Positions 1 to 8,495 of a stretch of DNA of 64,000 bases are shown in pieces (position 1 is the first letter of the stretch; each line of letters starts with the position of its first letter). The position numbers were made by a program, and so were the translations under genes. The notes under the pieces were generated by a model. That model had not been told where the DNA came from, did not search any database, and saw only the letters and a program-made list of their open reading frames with translations. The DNA lies in contig CALLMD010000003.1 of the NCBI GenBank assembly GCA_938007935.1, positions 89,447 through 153,446 on the forward strand. The letters are read 5' to 3'. This DNA is from an uncultured Hellea sp. GTDB taxonomy: Bacteria > Pseudomonadota > Alphaproteobacteria > Caulobacterales > Maricaulaceae.

Positions 1-1
1 T

Positions 2-217
2 AATATCTGGATGGAAAGCCTCGATTACCGCCATCACAACATCCACACCAATAACGGCCTCGCAGAGCTAAATGCCGATGGGAGCGTGACCTTAAATATT
101 TCGGCCAAACCGCAGGCCTCTAACTGGATTGATACGGCAGGCCACTATAAAGGGACGATGCTCTGGCGCTGGACGGGCGCGAAAACCCACCCCCTTCCCC
201 ATATTGAAATTTTATAA
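2..217 (+). CDS. C-terminal fragment of a DUF1214-type protein (5' truncated by window edge)
   Basis: The frame is open from the window edge to the TAA at 215-217, giving 71 visible residues; the real start lies outside, and the ATG at 11 is internal. The fragment carries the motif NWIDTAGHYKGTMLWRW, preceded by NIWMESLDYR. I associate this NW-x-D-T-x-GH-x-x-GTM-x-x-RW ending with the C-terminus of DUF1214-like proteins, whose function is unknown. The next gene starts 14 bases later on the same strand with its own ribosome site, so the two may be co-transcribed. The family name is from memory and is the uncertain part; the coding status is safe. Confidence 0.65.
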   Translation, partial: NIWMESLDYRHHNIHTNNGLAELNADGSVTLNISAKPQASNWIDTAGHYKGTMLWRWTGAKTHPLPHIEIL

Positions 218-231
218 AGCAGGAGTAGATT

Positions 232-729
232 ATGTTTAAAGATGGCGATCCCGCTACAGCCCTCGACCCCGAAGCCATTGTTGTCTCCGAGACCGTGACA
301 ATTAACGCCCCCGCCGCATTGGTCTGGGATATTCTTTTGGACATGCCGAAATATGGCGACTGGAATCCATTCTGCGTGGCCTGTGAATCTACGCTTGAAA
401 TGGGCGCCGCCGTTAAAATGAAGCTTAAAAACTACGTAAATGCAGGGCCAGAATTTTTCGAAAACACAGAATATATCTGCGCCTTTGAGCCTGAAAAGCA
501 AATCTCTTGGGCGCTACCGCATTATGATGGCTGGCCCTACCCTGCCCGCCGCGATCAATATATCAAAGCCACAGGACCAGAAAGCTGCGAGTATTATTCC
601 ACAGATGAATTTAGAGGCCCCAACGGCATTCACGTCATGCGCTTTGCGGGCCCGTGGGTGAAGCAAGCCTTTGACGATACGGCACATGCCTTAAAGGCTC
701 ATGCGGAGAAATTGCATAAGGCCGCTTAA
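232..729 (+). CDS. SRPBCC-fold (START/polyketide cyclase-like) protein
   Basis: A 165-residue protein with the usual opening of the SRPBCC helix-grip fold: a first strand VSETVTINAPAALVWDILLD followed by a helix and the turn MPKYGDWNPF, then alternating strands and a long C-terminal helix (FDDTAHALKAHAEKLHK). Members bind hydrophobic ligands or act as cyclases, and the ligand cannot be read from sequence. The start is supported by AGGAG at 221-225, six bases before the ATG. It follows the DUF1214-type gene closely. Its stop overlaps the stop of the convergent minus-strand gene by a few bases. No signal peptide, so cytoplasmic. Confidence 0.8.
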   Translation: MFKDGDPATALDPEAIVVSETVTINAPAALVWDILLDMPKYGDWNPFCVACESTLEMGAAVKMKLKNYVNAGPEFFENTEYICAFEPEKQISWALPHYDGWPYPARRDQYIKATGPESCEYYSTDEFRGPNGIHVMRFAGPWVKQAFDDTAHALKAHAEKLHKAA

Positions 730-1103
730 GGAACATAAATTAAACCAGGTTCAAATTTATAATTCATACCATTTTCATAGACCTTTACATGTAAAACAAG
801 GTCGGTAGTTTCACCTTTTTCATTGGATAAATCGATTAACACTTCCCAATAACCATCCATCCATTGAAAAATAGAAGTATCCCAACTTCGTTCTGACAGA
901 AGACCTAATTTTTCTGGGTAATCGGAGATATTGTCGAAATTGAGAGTAATAATTTCTGTATCATATTTGGCCAACTTAAACTGAGCATCTACCAATGGAA
1001 ATTTATTTAAAACAAATGAGTTGGCAAGCGACTCCAAGCTCTCACGCCACATTAAGGGCACGGGCAATTCAAGGTTCTCATCTTTGATTACGAAATTGTC
1101 CAT
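726..1103 (-). CDS. conserved-looking hypothetical protein, 125 aa
   Basis: I do not recognise the family with confidence. The 125-residue product is acidic, without signal peptide or membrane segment, with a central stretch SWDTSIFQWMDGYWEVLIDL and a C-terminal EPGLIYVP, which read like a real folded protein. The gene is more A+T rich than its neighbours, which may indicate recent acquisition. It is convergent with the SRPBCC gene (tail overlap 726-729). The ATG at 1103 has no clear ribosome site; upstream in-frame alternatives are absent. Small DUF-type or immunity-like proteins have this look, but nothing ties it to a toxin. Confidence 0.6.
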   Translation of the reverse strand: MDNFVIKDENLELPVPLMWRESLESLANSFVLNKFPLVDAQFKLAKYDTEIITLNFDNISDYPEKLGLLSERSWDTSIFQWMDGYWEVLIDLSNEKGETTDLVLHVKVYENGMNYKFEPGLIYVP

Positions 1104-1216
1104 TTATTGTAACTCAGTTATTTCTCGAAACATAAGCAATACAATAAAACTCGCAACTATTGATCCTTCTGAGAAACCCCCTCGTCAAATCCTGTTCTTA
1201 TCTCCATATTAGGTCT

Positions 1217-2479
1217 ATGCGATTCGGCTTGGCCCTATGTTTAACTCTTGCGATTGGTCTCACCGCCAAAGCTGCGCCGTGGGATATTGTACCGACTTCT
1301 ACAACGGGCACAGCCCAAACAGTATCAGTATCACCAAAACTATCTATGCAGCGCGGGGGCACATCAAGCGCTCTACAAACCGTAGAGGGACTTAGTCTTT
1401 TTGAATTTGCCAAAAACCTTGGCAAGATTTCCGCTATGGCCATGTCTGAGGACGGGACGCTTTATACTGCCGATGAAAAAACCGGCCGCATCTGGGTCTT
1501 AACCGATCGCGGGCAAGATGGCGCGCTTGATATGCGCCGACCGCTGCCGCAAACCTTTAACACACCCAGCGGCTTGGCCGTCATTGGCAAGACGCTTTAT
1601 GTCGCCGACAAACAAGCCATTTGGGCGCTTGAGCCCGATGCCGCGCCCCGCATTTTAGCCCCGCTTAATAAGGCGCAAAACCAAGGCAAGGTCTCCCTTA
1701 TCGCTGAGGAAAACGGCCTCATCTTAGGACTTGCGAAAATAGATAGCGCCCTGATTGTGCGCATTGATACAGATACTGGCGAAGCCGAAAAAATCGCTGA
1801 GCTACCAAACCCCGCGCCCATACACGCCCTCTCAAAACGTAAAGGCGCGCCGCTCTGGGTGGCGTCGGGTCATGGTCTGCAATCCATTGACAGCCCCGAG
1901 ACGGCTATCTCTTTTAACCAACAGGAAATTGCGGGTTTAGCCTTGCCAGGACAATTTACGCCGCCCGCCCATTGGCCTGCCTCTATGAAAGACGTGATTA
2001 TTGCCTCGCAAATCGGGCCCAAGGCTATGCGCCTGATTGCCATACCAACGGAATTTGGACAGCCGACAGGTCAAGCGCGTGTTCTCGTCGATGGATATTT
2101 AAGCGGGAGCGGGCGTAGCGCATGGGGCCAGCCCGGCGCAATTGTCATGGATGCGCGCGGCGTGTTTTTCGCTGATAGCTATAATGGCGTGGTCTGGCGT
2201 CTCTCGTCCTCGCCTAAGAAAGAAGTGCCCAAACCCGTTATAAGCAAACCCAAAGAGGTTGAGAAAATCGTCGAGACTAAGCCTAAAAAATCACCCCTGC
2301 TTATCGGAAGCGGCATTAAGGGAAGCCGGATAGGCGATGCCAGCATGCTGGGGCCAGCTTCACAGCTTAAGACAGGCTCAACGATTATTGACGCTTATGA
2401 AAAGGCGGAAGAAGAAAAGGCAGCGTTGGAAGAAAAAGAAAACCCGTCTAAAAAATCCGGTTCCAAGCGCGAGCGCTAA
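1217..2479 (+). CDS. exported beta-propeller protein, PQQ-dependent sugar dehydrogenase-like
   Basis: From the ATG at 1217 the product begins with a clean Sec signal peptide (MRFGLALCLTLAIGLTAKAA), which is why I reject the TTG at 1160. The body (about residues 45-350) has repeating four-stranded blade motifs such as DGTLYTADEKTGRIWVLTD and TPSGLAVIGKTLYVAD, and ends with ARGVFFADSYNGVVWRLS, the closing blade of sorbosone/glucose dehydrogenase-like propellers. Only the fold is suggested; the catalytic histidine and PQQ-binding residues are not evident, so activity is open. The last 70 residues are lysine/glutamate rich and probably unstructured. No Shine-Dalgarno; a -10-like CATATT at 1205-1210 sits exactly where a leaderless start would need it. 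Convergent with the next gene, overlapping by 4 bases. Confidence 0.75.
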   Translation: MRFGLALCLTLAIGLTAKAAPWDIVPTSTTGTAQTVSVSPKLSMQRGGTSSALQTVEGLSLFEFAKNLGKISAMAMSEDGTLYTADEKTGRIWVLTDRGQDGALDMRRPLPQTFNTPSGLAVIGKTLYVADKQAIWALEPDAAPRILAPLNKAQNQGKVSLIAEENGLILGLAKIDSALIVRIDTDTGEAEKIAELPNPAPIHALSKRKGAPLWVASGHGLQSIDSPETAISFNQQEIAGLALPGQFTPPAHWPASMKDVIIASQIGPKAMRLIAIPTEFGQPTGQARVLVDGYLSGSGRSAWGQPGAIVMDARGVFFADSYNGVVWRLSSSPKKEVPKPVISKPKEVEKIVETKPKKSPLLIGSGIKGSRIGDASMLGPASQLKTGSTIIDAYEKAEEEKAALEEKENPSKKSGSKRER

Positions 2480-3579
2480 GACGCTTTACTGCGCGTCTTA
2501 TAGGTAAATTGCCCCGCATCATTGAGACGGCGCGATATAAGCCCGCGGCCCTTAAGGCAGTTTAAATGCGCAACAGATTCGCCCACCGCCATTATCCGGT
2601 TACCATCATTAATCGCGCGGCGAAATAAAACGGAATATACTTCGGTGGACATACGCGGCGTTTCACAATGGGCAAGCAGGCGCTCCAGCGCCTTTTCATG
2701 ATGCTCGATTAATTTTTCCAAACGTCGATGTGCGCCGTAAAAGGGAATGCCATGGGCGGGGCCAATCAAGACATCTTCGGGTAGTTCTGCGATTAGTTTG
2801 TGACAGGACCTTATCCAGTCCTCTAAAGGATTACCCTCAGGCTCTGTGGGCCAGACCGAAACATTAGAGCTAATATTAGGGAGGAGCTGATCCCCTGTCA
2901 GGCACAGGTTGAGTTCTGGGCAATAAAGACACGCATGTTCAGGGGAATGACCGCTGCCGATAATAACGCGCCATTCGCGCCCGCCAATCATCCCCAACTC
3001 GCCGTCAGTAAGGCGGTCATAGCCTTGCGGCATGGGCGAGATCGCTTTGCCAAATCCGCCAAAGCGCATTTTATAAAGCTCGATTTGTTCCTCGGTGAAG
3101 CCGCATTTGCGGTAGAAATTTATACCCGCAGCCGGCGCTTCTTTCCCCGTATCGGCGGCCATTAAGCGGCAGAGAAAATACTCCCCGCGCGTCATTAAAA
3201 GCGGCGCGCCAAATTTACGGCATATCCAGCCCGCAAGGCCCGTATGGTCAGGATGTAAATGGGTGCAAATTACGCGGTTTACGGGGCGTCCGCCCATAAG
3301 CTCTACAAAGTGCTTTTCCCAAATCTCGCGGCTCGCGCGGTTGCCAATGCCCGTATCCACAACAACCCAGCCATCACCATCTTTGAGCGCCCAAAGATTA
3401 ATATGATCGAGCCCCTTCATCGGCAGATCAAAGCGCAGCCAGAAAACGCCATCCGCTATCTCGGTTGCAGAGCCCGAAGCAGGCGCGTCATCGACAATAA
3501 ATTTTAAAAGCCGAGACGAATTATCACGCGGCGCAGTCAGGCTCTCATCAGGGGCCGTTTTTGTGATAGGTTTAGTCAT
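2476..3579 (-). CDS. MBL-fold metallo-hydrolase
   Basis: A 367-residue metallo-beta-lactamase-fold hydrolase. The metal motif HLHPDH is at residues 107-112, with a later GSGHSPEH histidine, the TGDQLLP aspartate and GPAHGIPFYG, all in family order. After the catalytic domain (about 40-285) the C-terminal 80 residues look like the helical/winged extension of LACTB2-like and related cytosolic MBL enzymes (MSTEVYSVLFRRAI... HLNCLKGRGLI). These hydrolyse thioesters, esters or phosphodiesters; the substrate is not readable here. No signal peptide. The first 30 residues are low complexity. The start has no good ribosome site; TATATG lies just upstream of the ATG, as in other genes here. Confidence 0.88.
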   Translation of the reverse strand: MTKPITKTAPDESLTAPRDNSSRLLKFIVDDAPASGSATEIADGVFWLRFDLPMKGLDHINLWALKDGDGWVVVDTGIGNRASREIWEKHFVELMGGRPVNRVICTHLHPDHTGLAGWICRKFGAPLLMTRGEYFLCRLMAADTGKEAPAAGINFYRKCGFTEEQIELYKMRFGGFGKAISPMPQGYDRLTDGELGMIGGREWRVIIGSGHSPEHACLYCPELNLCLTGDQLLPNISSNVSVWPTEPEGNPLEDWIRSCHKLIAELPEDVLIGPAHGIPFYGAHRRLEKLIEHHEKALERLLAHCETPRMSTEVYSVLFRRAINDGNRIMAVGESVAHLNCLKGRGLISRRLNDAGQFTYKTRSKAS

Positions 3580-3646
3580 GGGCGCTACATATAGAGGTCA
3601 TTATCAAATGCCAGAGATAACTACATATGGTTAAGCCCCCCATAAC

Positions 3647-4258
3647 TTATTGTTCCCAAAAATTTATCTTCTCCGCCATATTGGGGCGCACACGTTCCAA
3701 AGACGGCGCTTGCGGCTCCCCAATATAGACAAAGCCCGCCACCTGATCGCCATCGCTCATGCCCAGCGCGGCGTGAATATCTTTATCATAAGCATACCAT
3801 TCCGTGAGCCACTGCGCGCCAAAACCGGCGGCTTGCGCGGCTATCATCAGATTATAACAGACAATACCAGAGCTGAGCTGCTGCTCCCATATCGGCGTAG
3901 CGCGTTTGCACTCGACAGGGCTAGAAATCACCCCAACCACGAGCGGGGCACGCATGAACCTTGCGCTTTCAAAAATAGCACGGTCTTGCGGCATATCTGG
4001 ATTGTTCTTCATAAAGGCCGCGCCCAAATGTTTACCAAAATCAGCCCGCGCCTGACCTGCAAAAATTTCAAAGCGCCACGGCGCGAGCTTTCGGTGATCG
4101 GGCACGCGCGCTGCGATACTTAAAAGCTCGGATAGCTCTGCCTCTGACGGCCCCGCCCCGCCCATCATCTTGGCCATATTAGAGCGGCGCATTTTCAAAA
4201 ATTCAGTCACCGCCTCATTTTTTGACGGCAAGGGCATGACTTGGTCTAGCTCTGGCAT
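3647..4258 (-). CDS. nitroreductase-family FMN oxidoreductase (YdjA-like)
   Basis: A 203-residue nitroreductase-fold protein. It has the FMN-phosphate contact RRSNMAKMM near the N-terminus, the helix and loop AARVPDHRKLAPWRFEIF, and the C-terminal LTEWYAYDKDIHAALG followed by VAGFVYIGEP, which fits the short YdjA/TM1586-type branch better than NfsB. These flavoproteins reduce nitro compounds, quinones or similar using NAD(P)H; the physiological substrate is unknown. The start has AAGGA about ten bases upstream. It is divergent from the DUF1801 gene with almost no spacer, so their promoters must overlap. Cytoplasmic. Confidence 0.88.
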   Translation of the reverse strand: MPELDQVMPLPSKNEAVTEFLKMRRSNMAKMMGGAGPSEAELSELLSIAARVPDHRKLAPWRFEIFAGQARADFGKHLGAAFMKNNPDMPQDRAIFESARFMRAPLVVGVISSPVECKRATPIWEQQLSSGIVCYNLMIAAQAAGFGAQWLTEWYAYDKDIHAALGMSDGDQVAGFVYIGEPQAPSLERVRPNMAEKINFWEQ

Positions 4259-4275
4259 ATCGAATGTCCTTCATC

Positions 4276-4281
4276 TATACT
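4276..4281 (+). promoter_or_regulatory. candidate -10 element (TATACT) for a leaderless transcript
   Basis: TATACT ends seven bases before the A of the ATG at 4288, the spacing that would make that A the first transcribed base. There is no Shine-Dalgarno before 4288. The matching -35 is poor (TGGCAT at 4253-4258), so this is suggestive only. Confidence 0.4.
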
Positions 4282-4287
4282 CAGCGC

Positions 4288-4704
4288 ATGAGCGCTTTTC
4301 CTGACACCTTAACCACGCCTGTGCGAGATGTCATCCAAAGCTATCCGAAAGACGCGCAAAAATACGCCCTCGCGCTCAGAGAGCTTATTTTAGATACCGC
4401 CAAACATGACCCGCGCATCGGGCCATTAACAGAAACACTTAAATGGCGAGAACCGTCTTACCTGACCGAGAAAACGAAAAACGGCACGACTCTGCGCTTT
4501 GATTGGAAATCACAAAAGCCGTCAAAGATGGGCATATTTGTAAATTGCAAAACAACGCTCATTGCTGGCTTTCGAGACTTATTCGCAGATGAGCTAGAGT
4601 TCGAAGGCACCCGCGCTATTTGGCTAAATTTAAACGCGCCCTTGCCGCGCGAAATTCTATCGATATGTATCGGCAAGGCACTGACATATCATTTAGACAA
4701 ATAG
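4288..4704 (+). CDS. DUF1801 domain protein
   Basis: A 138-residue protein from the ATG at 4288; an in-frame ATG at 4264 would add eight residues. It matches the DUF1801 pattern: an N-terminal helix (VRDVIQSYPKDAQKYALALR), the strand ETLKWREPSYLT, a lysine-rich turn and MGIFVNCKTTLIAGFRDLF. Members share a YdhG/iron-chaperone-like alpha/beta fold of unclear bacterial function. No signal peptide. I prefer 4288 because conserved sequence starts there and a -10-like element is correctly spaced for leaderless expression. It opens a tight plus-strand run (DUF1801, RidA, FemAB-like, HIT, M49-like) with gaps of -4 to 8 bases, so one transcript is likely. Confidence 0.82.
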   Translation: MSAFPDTLTTPVRDVIQSYPKDAQKYALALRELILDTAKHDPRIGPLTETLKWREPSYLTEKTKNGTTLRFDWKSQKPSKMGIFVNCKTTLIAGFRDLFADELEFEGTRAIWLNLNAPLPREILSICIGKALTYHLDK

Positions 4705-4712
4705 GACACAAA

Positions 4713-5186
4713 ATGAGCACCCCTGACCAAAACCTTGAAAAACTCGGCCTTACTCTCCCTGAGCCTTCTGCGCCTGTGGCTAATTATGTGCCCTATGTGG
4801 TGAGCGGTAATCTTGTTTTTATCTCGGGTCAGATTTCTAAAATTGGAGATAACGCCATTGGCGGGCGTTTGGGTGAGGACCTCACCGTTGAGCAAGGCCA
4901 AGCGGCGGCAAAACTCTCCGCCCTAAATTTAATTGCGCAGATGAAAGCAGCGTGCGGCGGGGATTTATCGCGCGTCCAGCGCATTGTAAAATTGGGCGGA
5001 TTTGTGCAAGCCCTGCCTAGCGCGACAGCGGCCGATATTCCCAAAGTTATCAATGGCTGTTCCGATATTATGGTCGCGGTCTTTGGGGATGCGGGGCGTC
5101 ACGCGCGTTTTGCTGTTAGCGCGCCGAGCCTGCCCCTTGATGTCGCCGTTGAAATCGACGCCATTGTGGAGATTAGCCCCGCCTAA
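4713..5186 (+). CDS. RidA/YjgF/TdcF-family protein
   Basis: A 157-residue RidA-superfamily protein of the longer group (LGLTLPEPSAPVANYVPYVV near the N-terminus, GNLVFISGQI, then LSALNLIAQMKAA and HARFAVSAPSLPLDVAVEID). RidA proteins hydrolyse reactive enamine/imine intermediates released by PLP enzymes; the longer YjgF-like paralogues often lack a proven substrate. The canonical catalytic arginine region appears as HARFAVSAPSLPLD, resembling R-x-A(V)-P-L-P, so activity is plausible. The start at 4713 removes 31 upstream residues that merely overlap the previous gene; AGGAC lies just before it. The following gene's ATG abuts its stop codon. Confidence 0.88.
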   Translation: MSTPDQNLEKLGLTLPEPSAPVANYVPYVVSGNLVFISGQISKIGDNAIGGRLGEDLTVEQGQAAAKLSALNLIAQMKAACGGDLSRVQRIVKLGGFVQALPSATAADIPKVINGCSDIMVAVFGDAGRHARFAVSAPSLPLDVAVEIDAIVEISPA

Positions 5187-6329
5187 ATGGAGCCGCCCGC
5201 CTATAGCGCCCGTATCCTTACCCGCATAAGCGAGGTGGATGAAGCCGCGTGGGACGCGCATTTACCCGCTGGCAAACACCCTTTTCTTAGCTGGCGGTTT
5301 TTAAATGCCTGCGAGGAAAGCGGCTCGGCCACCGAAGGCACAGGCTGGGCCCCGCGTCACATCTGGCTTGAAGATGAAAAGGGTAAAGCCGTCGGCGCGG
5401 CCCCGCTCTATGCCAAAACCCATAGCCAAGGCGAATATGTCTTTGATCATGGCTGGGCCGAGGCCTTACACCGCGCGGGCGGGAATTATTATCCTAAACT
5501 GCAAGCCTCTATTCCCTTTACCCCCGCTACAGGGCCGCGCCTTTTAGCCCAAGATAAAAATGCCAAGACAGCCCTCGTCTCGGCTATGGTTCAAGCCTGT
5601 GAAGATTGGAACTATTCAGGGGTTCATCTGACCTTCCTTCAGCCCGATGATTTGGACGTCTTAGAGGAGGTCGGCTTTGCGCACCGCGAAGATCGGCAAT
5701 TTCATTTCATCAATCGCGGTTATGAAAGTTTTGACGGCTTCCTTCAAACCCTCTCATCGCGTAAACGCAAAAATATCCGCAAAGAACGTGCCGCCGCCCA
5801 AGATAGCATCACGATTAAGCGCCTGACGGGGGATGATTTAAAACCCGAGCATTGGGATTTTTTCTATCGCTGTTACATGGATACGGGACAACGCAAATGG
5901 GGACGACCCTATTTAACGCGTAAGTTTTTCGGCCTCCTGCAAGACACTATGCGTGATGATATATTACTCGTCATGGCCTTTGACGGCGAAACGCCCATTG
6001 CGAGCGCGCTTAACTTTATTGGCTCTGACGCGCTTTACGGCCGTAATTGGGGATGCGTGGTGCATAAGCCTTTTTTGCATTTCGAGCTATGTTATTACCA
6101 AGCCATAGAGGCAGGTATTGAGCTTGGCCTGCCAAAAGTCGAAGCAGGCGCGCAGGGCGAGCATAAACTCGCGCGGGGTTATGAACCCGTAGCCACGCAT
6201 TCTGCCCATTATCTCGCCCATCCGGGCCTGAGAGAGGCCGTCAGCGATTACTTGACAAGAGAGCGCCGCGCCGTCGATCATGAAATTTCAATTTTGGCCA
6301 AACATACACCCTTTAGGAAAGACATATGA
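5187..6329 (+). CDS. FemAB-like/GNAT acyltransferase family protein (DUF482)
   Basis: A 380-residue protein of the peptidogalycan biosynthesis/recognition family (DUF482, FemAB-like). Visible hallmarks are HPFLSWRFLNACEESGSA near residue 30, the FDHGWAEALHRAGGNYYPKL block, FTPATGPRLL, the basic patch SSRKRKNIRKERAA near residue 195, and VEAGAQGEHKLARGYEP near the end. It has two tandem GNAT folds like the FemX aminoacyltransferases, but acceptor and donor are unknown; the name does not prove a cell-wall role. The ATG directly follows the RidA stop codon (TAAATG), implying translational coupling. Its own stop overlaps the HIT gene start (ATGA). Confidence 0.88.
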   Translation: MEPPAYSARILTRISEVDEAAWDAHLPAGKHPFLSWRFLNACEESGSATEGTGWAPRHIWLEDEKGKAVGAAPLYAKTHSQGEYVFDHGWAEALHRAGGNYYPKLQASIPFTPATGPRLLAQDKNAKTALVSAMVQACEDWNYSGVHLTFLQPDDLDVLEEVGFAHREDRQFHFINRGYESFDGFLQTLSSRKRKNIRKERAAAQDSITIKRLTGDDLKPEHWDFFYRCYMDTGQRKWGRPYLTRKFFGLLQDTMRDDILLVMAFDGETPIASALNFIGSDALYGRNWGCVVHKPFLHFELCYYQAIEAGIELGLPKVEAGAQGEHKLARGYEPVATHSAHYLAHPGLREAVSDYLTRERRAVDHEISILAKHTPFRKDI

Positions 6330-6766
6330 GCATCCAAGGCACCTACGACACGGACAATATTTTCGCTAAAATCATGCGCGGTGAGATGCCTTGCGTCAAA
6401 GTCTATGAGGACGCCAATATTCTATCCATCATGGACGCCTTCCCGCAATCGGAAGGCCATGTATTAGTGATGCCCAAAGCACCGTCACGCAACTTACTTG
6501 AAACACAAGCCAAAGATATTGGGCGGCTTTTTGGGACAACGCAGCGTATTGCCAATGCCGTCAAAGCCGCTCTTAATCCTGACGGCATTCGTATCATGCA
6601 GTTTAACGGCGCGCCTGCGGGGCAAACTGTCTTTCATACTCATGTGCATATTATCCCCTGTTACGCGGGCAAGGCCCTAGGGGCGCATAGCGGGGAGGCT
6701 TCCATGGCCGACCCAAAAGAGCTACAGTCCTTATCAGACAAAATAAAAGAAAAATTAGAGGTATAG
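6326..6766 (+). CDS. HIT-family nucleotide hydrolase (HinT-like)
   Basis: A 146-residue histidine-triad protein. The nucleotide-binding start NIFAKIMRGEMPC-x-KVYED and the catalytic HTHVHIIP motif are both intact. HinT-type enzymes hydrolyse purine nucleoside phosphoramidates, including aminoacyl-AMP adducts, in the cytoplasm. The ATG overlaps the preceding stop by four bases, typical of coupled translation. It sits in the five-gene run that begins at 4288. The C-terminal region carries a short insertion compared with minimal HinT. Confidence 0.93.
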   Translation: MSIQGTYDTDNIFAKIMRGEMPCVKVYEDANILSIMDAFPQSEGHVLVMPKAPSRNLLETQAKDIGRLFGTTQRIANAVKAALNPDGIRIMQFNGAPAGQTVFHTHVHIIPCYAGKALGAHSGEASMADPKELQSLSDKIKEKLEV

Positions 6767-6767
6767 C

Positions 6768-8486
6768 ATGACCACATTTTTACGCGCCGCGTCCATGAGC
6801 GCTCTCGCCCTAACGCTAGCGGCCTGTTCACCCAAGACAGAAATAACCGCCACGAATTCTGCGCCGATCACGTCAGATGTGTCCGAGGCAATTATATCTG
6901 AGAATGGTTACAATATTGAACGCCAATACGGAAAATTTGCCGAAGTCAAAATGGATGTCGATACGAGCTTTCTCACCGATTCCGAACGCGCCGTTGTCAA
7001 TAAACTTATTGAGGCCAGCGGCTATCTCTCTGAAATTTACCTGCGTCAGCGCGGGGCAAATTACCCAGAGCTTCGCGAGGAAATAAAGGCCAAAGGCACA
7101 GCGTCGCAACTGAAAATGTTTGATCTTCACTTTGGTCCTTGTGACAGTCTCGAAGATGATAACACAGTATTTTATGGCGACACGCCTTGCCCGAAAGGGG
7201 CTGGGTTTTATCCCGCCGACATGACCACTCAAGAATTTGAAGCCCATATCGCGGCCAACCCCGCTGTTAAGCAGGCCTTCACATCTGGCTATACGGTTAT
7301 TCGCCGCGACGCAGAAGGCGCGCTCATGGCCGTTCCATATCACAAAGCCTATTCCCAGTGGCTGCTCCCCGCCGCCAAGCTCATGCTTGAAGCCGCCGAA
7401 ATTTCCGAAAATGAGTCGATGAAAAACTTCCTCACTTTACGGGCCAAAGCTTTCCTAACAGATGATTATTTCGCGTCTGAAATGGCGTGGATGGATTTAG
7501 ACGGAAATATTGAAGTCGCGATTGGGCCTTACGAAGTTTATGATGACGGGATCTTTGGCTACAAAACCGCCTATGAATCCTTTGTGACCATCAAAAACCC
7601 CAAAGAGTCAGCCGCTTTGGCGAAGTATAAAGATTACCTCAAGGATATGGAAAAGAACTTGCCTGTTGAGGAAAAATACAAAAATTATAAGCGCGGATTT
7701 GAAAGCCCGATTGCGGCGACCTATCAAATTCACGGCGGGGGAGATAATGAAAATGGCGTCCAAACCATCGCGTTTAATCTACCCAATGATGAGCGCGTAC
7801 GAGAAGCCAAAGGCGCAAAGAAAGTCATTCTCAATAATGTGCTCGGCGCAAAATATGACCGCATTCTTGGCCCCATTGGCGAGCGGGTTTTAGTGCCCGA
7901 GCAAGCCAAGCTGACAGCCAAAAAATGGATGAGTAATAATACGCTTTTTCATGAGCTCTCCCATTCCCTCGGCCCCGGCACGATTACGGTTGACGGGCCA
8001 GAGGGACCTGTTGAGACAACTGTGAACGCCCAGCTTAAAGACCTCGCCTCGGGTCTTGAGGAAGGCAAAGCCGACGTTATGGGCGCTTATAATATTCTGT
8101 ATATGATGGATCGCGGCGAGCTTCCTATTGCAGATAAAAACGCCTTTCTAGCGACCTATTTCTCAGGCAAGTTTCGCTCTATGCGGTTTGGCACAGGCGC
8201 GGCCCACGCCAAAGGCGCAGCCTTTCAATATAATTATTTCCGCGAAACTGGCGCGGTTAAGTGGCTGCCCGAGCAAGAGCGATTTGAAATTGATTTCCCG
8301 AAATTAGAACAAGCCATTTCTGACCTGACGGGCAAAATTGTCATGCTCCAAGGGGACGGTAATTATGAGGCGGCCAAGGCGTTCTTGGATAAATATCTAC
8401 CGCTCGATGCCGAGGCCAAAACCGTACTCGGAAACTTGGACGATATTCCTTACGACATCCGCCCCATTTATCCTGATAAGATTTAG
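6768..8486 (+). CDS. lipoprotein metallopeptidase of the dipeptidyl-peptidase III (M49)-like group
   Basis: A 572-residue zinc-peptidase-like protein. The N-terminus is a lipoprotein signal with the lipobox LAAC (Cys20), so it should be anchored in the envelope. The zinc motif HELSH is at 395-399 and a second motif EEGKAD at 431-436; the latter matches the EE-x-x-AD ligand motif of M49. Eukaryotic DPP III uses HELLGH, with one extra residue, while this bacterial branch has plain HEXXH followed by GPG. Family members remove dipeptides from oligopeptides or act as Zn hydrolases; the substrate here is unknown. It starts one base after the HIT stop and ends a transcription unit, facing convergent ptsP 9 bases away. 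Confidence 0.85.
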   Translation: MTTFLRAASMSALALTLAACSPKTEITATNSAPITSDVSEAIISENGYNIERQYGKFAEVKMDVDTSFLTDSERAVVNKLIEASGYLSEIYLRQRGANYPELREEIKAKGTASQLKMFDLHFGPCDSLEDDNTVFYGDTPCPKGAGFYPADMTTQEFEAHIAANPAVKQAFTSGYTVIRRDAEGALMAVPYHKAYSQWLLPAAKLMLEAAEISENESMKNFLTLRAKAFLTDDYFASEMAWMDLDGNIEVAIGPYEVYDDGIFGYKTAYESFVTIKNPKESAALAKYKDYLKDMEKNLPVEEKYKNYKRGFESPIAATYQIHGGGDNENGVQTIAFNLPNDERVREAKGAKKVILNNVLGAKYDRILGPIGERVLVPEQAKLTAKKWMSNNTLFHELSHSLGPGTITVDGPEGPVETTVNAQLKDLASGLEEGKADVMGAYNILYMMDRGELPIADKNAFLATYFSGKFRSMRFGTGAAHAKGAAFQYNYFRETGAVKWLPEQERFEIDFPKLEQAISDLTGKIVMLQGDGNYEAAKAFLDKYLPLDAEAKTVLGNLDDIPYDIRPIYPDKI

Positions 8487-8495
8487 GCCCAACCC

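Noticed and set aside
1160..1216. Extended N-terminus of the propeller gene from TTG 1160
   Set aside because: It would bury a clean signal peptide behind 19 unrelated residues, and has no ribosome site.
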